From: Cryoendolithus antarcticus | Lineage: Eukaryota; Ascomycota; Dothideomycetes; Cladosporiales; Cladosporiaceae | Reading direction: 5' to 3' | NCBI GenBank assembly: GCA_002077065.1 | Contig: NAJO01000035.1 | Location: 186,001 to 250,000 of the forward strand | Length of the DNA stretch: 64,000 bases | Shown: positions 59,301 through 64,000 of the stretch, piece after piece | Position numbering within the stretch: the first letter of the stretch is position 1 | Layout of the letters: each line of letters starts with the position of its first letter | Program-made: the position numbers and the translations under genes | The notes under the pieces: generated by a model | Seen by the model: only the letters and a program-made list of their open reading frames with translations | The model's database searches: none | Told to the model about the DNA's origin: nothing

Positions 59301-61527
59301 TGTCTTGGAAGGTGACTCGTCTGCGTAGACCGCCATCATCGCCGTCGTGGCTTGTCATGGATTGAGGGCCGAGCATTGGCGTGCGGACGGCAGAGTAGAG
59401 GCCATGGTTATTCTCCTCTCGGCTGAGATCGACGTGGGCTTCTAGATCGTGAGCTGGCCGGACGTACAATGGCCGGCCAGTGCGCGAGACCTTCACTTGG
59501 CCAGCCACAGGGTCCTCGTCCTCAGGCGGTACCTCCATCAGATGTGAGGGAGGCGACTGATGCAAGTCCGATGGCTGTGCGAACATACGCAGCACTGGTG
59601 GTGTCGCATACTCAGACGAAGCGTCCTCCGTGACGATCATGACACTGCCTCTCCAGACCTCCCGTCTGCCACCTCGTGCACCGCTTTCAGTGCGCAAGCC
59701 AGTATATCGAAGCAATGGCCCACACTTCAGGAATAGCGCAGGCTTAAATGACTGTGACTCCTCCTCAAACGCACCCTCATACTGCGACGATGCAGTCTTA
59801 ACACCAATGTTTGCCTTGTGATTGTTCTGCTGCTTCTCCCACCACGCCGGATCTCGGTTCTCCGCTTGCATTGGCGTTGGCGCAGACGTAGCATCGTCAA
59901 GGTCTAGGTCAGCCACCAAAAGCTTCGCGGTACTAGCAGTCCGCCATTCCTCAAGCGGCACATTATTCGGCACATAGCCTCTCCGATCGCCGTGGTGATG
60001 GTGCAAGAAATCTCGGAAGCGATGTTGCTCCTCTTTACTTTGCACGTGTGGCTGCCCTTGCGCAGTAGCAGCGCCAAAGCCGACTTGCTCGCTTGCACTC
60101 CGACCAGCCGCGGTTTGCGGTGGGATCGAATAGGGCACTGGCTCGTCCTTGCCAGTCTTTACTCTTTCCGGTGGGACGATGTCTCGATCCTGGAATTTGG
60201 CAGCAGCTTTGCGACCATCTCCTGCACCGCGACCCATGCGGTCGTTATGTAGCAGGCCTTTGTCTTCGCGTACTGAGGTCTCGCGTCGCACGTCGGTACT
60301 GCCGTTGGTCTGACCACTACCGCGTGTGCCATCGTGGCTGGCAAACTGCACAGGCTGCTGCCTGCCATACTGCTCTGCCGACACAGATCTCGGCTTCTGT
60401 AGCTTCTTACTCTCATTTCTGCCCAGACTGCCATACTGCTCTCGTGCGACGGGACTAATTGGTGAGCTCACAGGAGAGTCGTTCGACTGCGCCTTGCGCC
60501 TCTCGTAAGCCGCTTTGCCTCGCTCAGCAGCTGTGCCACCTGCAAACGCCGCCGCAGCACCAGCAAAGCCTGCGTCCCTAGCGCGATGGCGATACTTGCC
60601 GCTAGCAGTGCGCTCGAGCCCGCCGTCTTGGCCATTAGTAGGAGCGACAACTGTAGGCGGCTGTCGCGTAGTCCGCTGCTCGCCACCATCACGAGCGCGC
60701 GACTCGGAGAGACTTCGATCTTGTGCAGGTAGCCCTGCAACAGGCCCATTCTGCTTCGGCGGACTGTTCCGCAATGCATCGCTTGCTCTTCTGAACTTCG
60801 CGGCACCGGCCTCGACCTGCTCGTCCCGGCTCGCGCCTGCGGAAGCATGCCTCTGCCGGTCGTCCCTGACTCTCTCAATAGGCTGCGCAGGTCGTCGCGA
60901 CCCGTCAGAAACAACCCTCACTTTGCCCGAACTGACAGTGCCCGATCTCGCGACTTCTCCATGACCCTTGCCCAGCTTCTCCAAAGCTCTGCGCTCCGCT
61001 TGCTGTGCCTTCGCGCGCTTCTCCTCTTTGCTGATATCGTCGAACTTGTACTCGAGCTTCTGCAGCGGGCTTTTGTCGGGCACTGAGCCTCGGCGCAGAC
61101 GTTCTGAGGCGTTGCTGGCGTGCCTCGCATCCCTCCCAGTATCTGGCGACATCGCGTCCGGCGACCAAGCTTCCGTGCGCAGGTTTGCCGGCGCGGCATT
61201 GGGATCTATTCGCAATGGTTGCTTCGCGGCAGAGTTCCTGTTGCTAACCTCTGTGCGGGACAGCATTTCGGACTTCATCATACTGTACTCATTCGCGGGA
61301 CGCTGCGGGGCATAGGTCTCGGGCTGCTGGCGCTTTGAGACTGAGCGCTGCGGTGCATGATGCGATGCTGGATCCGCGGTGCGTTCGGAGAAGGAGCGTC
61401 GCACGTCGGAGGATGCGCGAGGAGCCGGTGGCTCGTAGTACTTGTATGGCCCTTCTGGGGCGCTGCGTTCGTAGAAGCCTTGCCCGTTTTGTTGAAAGAG
61501 CCCGGATTGGCGGCGGTTGTCTTCCAT
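56323..61527 (-). CDS. Giant PhoD-like metallophosphatase
   Basis: 1734 residues in one exon. The first 500 residues are disordered and rich in Arg, Ser, Gln and Ala. The region about 560-1240 contains the PhoD-type domain, with the metal-site motifs VMLGGGDQIYND (near 850), VNLWDDHDIIDGFGSYPHH (near 922) and VTILGGDVHLAAVGQF (near 1130). All the Asp/His ligands expected of the fold are visible there. LDDHWTAKHHKAERNWFIQ lies between them. After 1300 the protein is again disordered, with Pro/Gly/Ser-rich stretches and a basic end (EKKKGWKIWK). There is no signal peptide or membrane segment, so unlike bacterial PhoD it should act inside the cell. Large fungal proteins of this type exist; their substrate is not known. 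It converges on mph1, with 163 bp between stops. Confidence 0.88.
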   Translation of the reverse strand: MEDNRRQSGLFQQNGQGFYERSAPEGPYKYYEPPAPRASSDVRRSFSERTADPASHHAPQRSVSKRQQPETYAPQRPANEYSMMKSEMLSRTEVSNRNSAAKQPLRIDPNAAPANLRTEAWSPDAMSPDTGRDARHASNASERLRRGSVPDKSPLQKLEYKFDDISKEEKRAKAQQAERRALEKLGKGHGEVARSGTVSSGKVRVVSDGSRRPAQPIERVRDDRQRHASAGASRDEQVEAGAAKFRRASDALRNSPPKQNGPVAGLPAQDRSLSESRARDGGEQRTTRQPPTVVAPTNGQDGGLERTASGKYRHRARDAGFAGAAAAFAGGTAAERGKAAYERRKAQSNDSPVSSPISPVAREQYGSLGRNESKKLQKPRSVSAEQYGRQQPVQFASHDGTRGSGQTNGSTDVRRETSVREDKGLLHNDRMGRGAGDGRKAAAKFQDRDIVPPERVKTGKDEPVPYSIPPQTAAGRSASEQVGFGAATAQGQPHVQSKEEQHRFRDFLHHHHGDRRGYVPNNVPLEEWRTASTAKLLVADLDLDDATSAPTPMQAENRDPAWWEKQQNNHKANIGVKTASSQYEGAFEEESQSFKPALFLKCGPLLRYTGLRTESGARGGRREVWRGSVMIVTEDASSEYATPPVLRMFAQPSDLHQSPPSHLMEVPPEDEDPVAGQVKVSRTGRPLYVRPAHDLEAHVDLSREENNHGLYSAVRTPMLGPQSMTSHDGDDGGLRRRVTFQDKSRIKRRDGEKLSKYREVKAHRLLTERGVTFWRFNLEIELRNVQTRIAYRINRGPALGFWVPAASESMNIMFHSCNGFSMTVNADDFSGPDPLWRDVLNRHQHRPFHVMLGGGDQIYNDAAMRDTTLFRDWLQIKNLEHKHSTDFSVEMQEELESFYLNRYCMWFSQGLFSMANSQIPMVNLWDDHDIIDGFGSYPHHFMSSRVFTGVGAVAFKYYMLFQHQSVPAETAKEEPSWLLGAHPGPYIAELSRHIFTYLGANIAFLGLDCRTERMRDEILSQETYDIVFSRLRQELVKGRTKHLLVLLGVPIAYPRLNFLENILTSKVMDPIKALGRTGLLGGFVNKFDGGVEILDDLDDHWTAKHHKAERNWFIQELQALAAEKSIRVTILGGDVHLAAVGQFYSNAKLGIAKDKDWRYMPNIISSAIVNTPPPPMMADVLNKRNKIHHLDHETDEDCIPMFDHDVDGSKRNNTHLLPRRNFCTIRDYKPGTTPPGSPRLEPEDSRQFPPGSMRRTMSLTGRSATGMNKLVRRFSGSAAQGQRSANPPLSMANTGSHQRSNSMSSDPAPRPGLYRRPTNMSVKAARKAAAKGGADGNLDGREMGEISLDGGLDVNLCVEVDQTDPRGRTERYRLLVPALFVEDGPQLDEYQQKLEKGGLFSRLSRRRGPKNNADDYSDDGHSSEGETPLGEAGRGKELEALGVTAAGGAAAASAAHHHPEGGEPGVQRQASTASSSYRRRMAPQPNLERYSEAATGGYFDHAPPTSAGAERTSYDRGYDLAQPPVGANAQPQLQHHEASSGNAMDYDNYNVSGKPGTGKSTLLQHHGPPPQVDRNPHPYPSQNQGAMQQKPPNKFTSLFRRLSAPRPNDHGDGPPPRSPSRSGSEGSYTDYTSEGSYSRSPSPAQAPGAPSGPAAKAGQGRFEGVSAEDQVGRRGGGMSKAERFLGLSGGSGAVGGGGGEGRKLGLREEGGRAEWEDGEGNGYGEKKKGWKIWK

Positions 61528-62312
61528 CGTGCTGCGTAGAATGATGGCGCAATCTCTCCTATGCCTACTGCCGCAACTCTACAACGAGCAGATCTGCTGT
61601 CTCGAGCTCACCACAGCATGGAATGGTCAAATGGCGAACTTCAAGCTCGGTATCGCAACGGCATCTTGAACGTTACAGTGTCGATGATTCGAAGTGTCTC
61701 AATGGATGGGAGGTCAATGACCGCGGTATGATATGCACTATCGCTACAACGCTGCAGATACGGAAGAGGGAGAATGCAAGGTCACGCGGGTTGAAGAGAG
61801 AACAAAAGTTGGTCGTGGTGTGGTGGAGGATGGCTGGGAGCTGCACACCCTTGTACGATGTCCATGCACGTGTGATCGAGCTCGGTACGGAGTATTTTGC
61901 CGATGGCGGCTTCGAGACTGCGTAGTACAGCCGACATGTCTTCTCCTACCGAGAAGGGCATGTACGCAACTTTCGATCTCATGATTCGAGTATGCAGCAA
62001 GGCCAACGGCGAGATGTCGTCGCCGTCGACCCCACGTGCGCGAAAGCTTAGCAGCCGGCGCTGGCTCGGCGCGCACCTTTCTCGCCGGAGATACGGGGCA
62101 TGACTCCGAGACTCTCACATTCCCAAGAGGACCTTCGACAATGCGCCTCGGTCTCCTTCAGCAGCGATGAGCAAGTATGGCTGAGCGGAGGCAACCCAGC
62201 ATATCCTTACCACCTCCTGCTACACCATAGCCAATCCAAACATTGTCTTCGCACCAACAAGTACGTCAAACTACCCCCTCAAATCCCTCTCCCCTACTAA
62301 ACCCCCCTCCAG
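61528..62312. other. Divergent region between the PhoD-like and ZIP genes
   Basis: Promoter of the PhoD-like gene plus the promoter and unresolved first exon of the ZIP gene. A likely intron end (CTACTAA branch, CCAG at 62309-62312) closes it. Frames of 60-124 codons on both strands are not protein-like. Confidence 0.45.
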
Positions 62313-63595
62313 TGCTACCTCGAGATGACACCCCCCGCCCCGCCTGCGGCACCCGCACCACCACGCACTCCTACAACACGCCTCTCCACGTGTTTGCTCT
62401 CTTCCTAATCCTCACCCTTAGCACCCTCGCCTGCTCCTTCCCCTTGCTAGCCCGACGCTATCCATCCCTCCCAATCCCCTCGCAAACCCTCTTCATTTCG
62501 CGGCACTTCGGCACAGGCGTCCTCATAGCCACAGCTTTCGTCCATCTGCTACCGACGGCTTATGGTAACCTGACGGATCCATGTCTGCCGCGGTTTTGGA
62601 ACGAGGTCTATCCCGCGATGGCGGGGTTTATAAGCATGTGTTCAGTGTTGGTGGTGGTGGGCGTGGAGATGGTGTTTGCGATGAAAGGGGCGCGGCATGA
62701 GCATGGCGTTGATCTTGGGGGGTTGAGGGGGAATGCTAGGAATCAGGGGAGGGGAGGGTATGCGCAGACATCCCAGGGAGAGGAGAGCAGAGCGGGGTAT
62801 GGGGAATACACGCCCTCTCGCGGCAGCAGCGCAGGAGGCTACATGGACTCGCCCTTCGAAGCAGAAAGCATACGCAACAAACCGCTCCCTCCGGAACCGC
62901 CCTCAGCAGATTCGGATTCGGATCTCGACCTCGATGAGCTAGAAGAAGACGACCACCGACCCTTGAATGGTCACATGACTTTCAAAACCCTCCACACAAA
63001 TGACCACCATCACGCAAACGACCGACGTAACTCAAACGGCCGTTCCCGCCGTCCACCCCACAGCCGCGCAACCTCTCACACCCCACCAGATCCCCTCTCC
63101 GAACGCCGCCAAATCCTGCAATGCCTCCTCCTCGAAGCCGGAATCCTCTTCCACAGCGTCTTCATAGGCATGGCCCTCTCAGTCTCCACGGGTCCACCCT
63201 TCTACGTCCTCCTAATAGCAATCTCCTTCCACCAGACGTTCGAAGGCCTCGCGCTCGGGTCCCGAATAGCCGCGATATCGAGTTTCAGTACGAGCAGTTT
63301 GAAGCCATGGATTATGTGTCTGTTGTACGGCGTTACGACGCCGATTGGGCAGGCGGTAGGCTTAGGGGTCCATGGACTGTATGATCCGAGTAGTGAGGTG
63401 GGGTTGCTGATGGTGGGCGTTGTGAATGCTGTTAGTTGTGGGTTGTTGGTCTATGCGGGGTTAGTGCAGCTTTTGGCGGAGGACTTCCTGAGTGAAAGGA
63501 GTTATGTCGAGCTGAAAGGTAAGCGGAGAGTGCAGGCTTGTGGGGCGGTAGTAGGAGGGGCTATGTTGATGGCTTTTGTGGGCGCTTTTGCGTGA
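62313..63595 (+). CDS. ZIP-family zinc/iron transporter (5' exon not resolved)
   Basis: The visible exon encodes about 427 residues. It starts after a splice acceptor (polypyrimidine tract, CTACTAA branch, CAG at 62310-62312) and reads LPRDDTPRPACG, then TPLHVFALFLILTLSTLACS as the first membrane segment. ZIP motifs follow: ISRHFGTGVLIATAFVHLLP, HSVFIGMALSVS, and SFHQTFEGLALGSR with the metal-binding His and Glu. The cytosolic loop is long and holds a His cluster (NDHHHAND) and acidic Asp/Glu runs. This resembles the fungal plasma-membrane Zrt1/Zrt2 group. No ATG lies in frame upstream of the conserved part within the open stretch, and no simple donor joins it to an upstream ATG, so the first exon remains to be found. 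Confidence 0.88.
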
Positions 63596-63745
63596 TGTAC
63601 ATAGCATGTCATCTAAAAGCTCATCTACACCATGCGATTCCTCACACGGTGCTTCGCCTCCATTCTCAGCGACATGACACGCACCGCCGAACGCCTACGC
63701 TTCCCAGAAAACACGCCCTCGTCTCCGCAATTCACAGCCTGATCA
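63596..63745. other. Convergent 3' region, ZIP gene / rfc2
   Basis: 150 bp between two stop codons. Nothing is recognised. Confidence 0.4.
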
Positions 63746-64000
63746 TCACCTCTCCCCCAGCACCCCAGCGATCCTCAAACACAGATCTAGCACGGTCAAA
63801 TGCTCCTCACTCCCATCCACAAGCCTCTTATCCGTCTCGGAGAACGCAAGCACAATCCGCGCTTTCTGCCAATCAGCCACACTCTCGTCCTGAATCACGA
63901 TCTCCTCGTACAACTGCGTGACGAGCTGTCCCGCGCTCCAGCCTTCCGCTACGAGGTCTTCCACGATGGTGGAGACGCGGGAGTAGACTGTGCCTTTGCT
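63746..64000 (-). CDS. rfc2: C-terminal part of a replication factor C small subunit (Rfc2-like)
   Basis: The frame enters from the right edge and stops at 63746, giving the last 84 residues. It begins SKGTVYSRVSTIVEDLVAEG and continues WSAGQLVTQLYEEIV, then SETDKRLVDGSEEHLTVLDL. This is the C-terminal collar domain of the clamp-loader subunit called Rfc2 in budding yeast and RFC4 in humans, matching DLIxEGxxAxQLVxQL and VDKxLxDGxDEHL-type sequence. The AAA+ ATPase part lies outside the window. The complex loads PCNA at replication forks. Confidence 0.85.
   Translation of the reverse strand, partial: SKGTVYSRVSTIVEDLVAEGWSAGQLVTQLYEEIVIQDESVADWQKARIVLAFSETDKRLVDGSEEHLTVLDLCLRIAGVLGER

Noticed and set aside
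1..64000. Transposons, CRISPR arrays, biosynthetic gene cluster, viral insertions
   Set aside because: No reverse transcriptase, transposase, terminal repeats, array-like spaced repeats, or backbone enzyme was seen. Genes are ordinary eukaryotic housekeeping types.

Overview
This window is nuclear DNA of a filamentous ascomycete (Pezizomycotina). The signs are many short spliceosomal introns (about 46-133 nt) with GT-AG ends and CTGAC/CTAAT-type branch sites, dense genes on both strands, and families typical of moulds: CreB, a Zn2Cys6 regulator, DUF1776, an RCR-type protein, the DUF1746 DSC subunit and Mph1. A dothideomycete is possible, but the sequence alone does not fix the class. I saw no transposon, RIP-like decay, tRNA, rRNA or CRISPR array. 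I place 33 protein genes, two of them cut by the window edges.

Layout. 1-8.2 kb: tail of an unknown gene, the deubiquitinase creB, the small ER/Golgi gene yos1 (four exons, not visible as a single ORF) divergent from the mannosyltransferase alg12, a GLOD5-like glyoxalase-fold protein, and the spliceosomal-type cyclophilin cyp3. 8.5-17.1 kb: the CORVET subunit vps8, a GPALPP/DUF3752 protein, an RCR-type PY-motif membrane protein, and cia2. 17.1-24.2 kb: a long intergenic region, a 936-residue Zn2Cys6 regulator with two uORFs, and an allantoate-permease-family MFS transporter. 24.6-29.2 kb: top1 and the ATP synthase gamma gene, divergent across a spacer that carries a duplicated CGG-N8-CCG element. 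30-33 kb: two secreted or surface proteins and a DUF423 membrane protein. 33-39.5 kb: a disordered orphan protein, a small conserved-looking protein, and a sulfate permease. 41-47.3 kb: the TBC protein bub2, a DUF1776 protein, and two unrecognised proteins, one with a glycine zipper and a histone-H1-like tail. 47.9-56.2 kb: rrn3, a CX5R rhodanese/arsenate-reductase-like protein, a DUF1746 protein, and the helicase mph1. 56.3-64 kb: a giant PhoD-like phosphatase, a ZIP metal transporter, and the end of rfc2.

The genes are mainly core housekeeping and are not a biosynthetic or defence cluster. I found no clear new multi-gene system. The most interesting signals are regulatory or gene-structural. 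Identical AGGGTTAGGGT telomere-like boxes lie in the same orientation 86-88 bp before the start codons of bub2 and mph1. A 19-bp element is duplicated between top1 and the ATP synthase gamma gene. The catalytic cysteine codon of creB is split next to a 14-nt microexon. The intron before the top1 active-site tyrosine would give a catalytically dead protein if retained. Cia2 has an 89-codon open extension after its stop codon.
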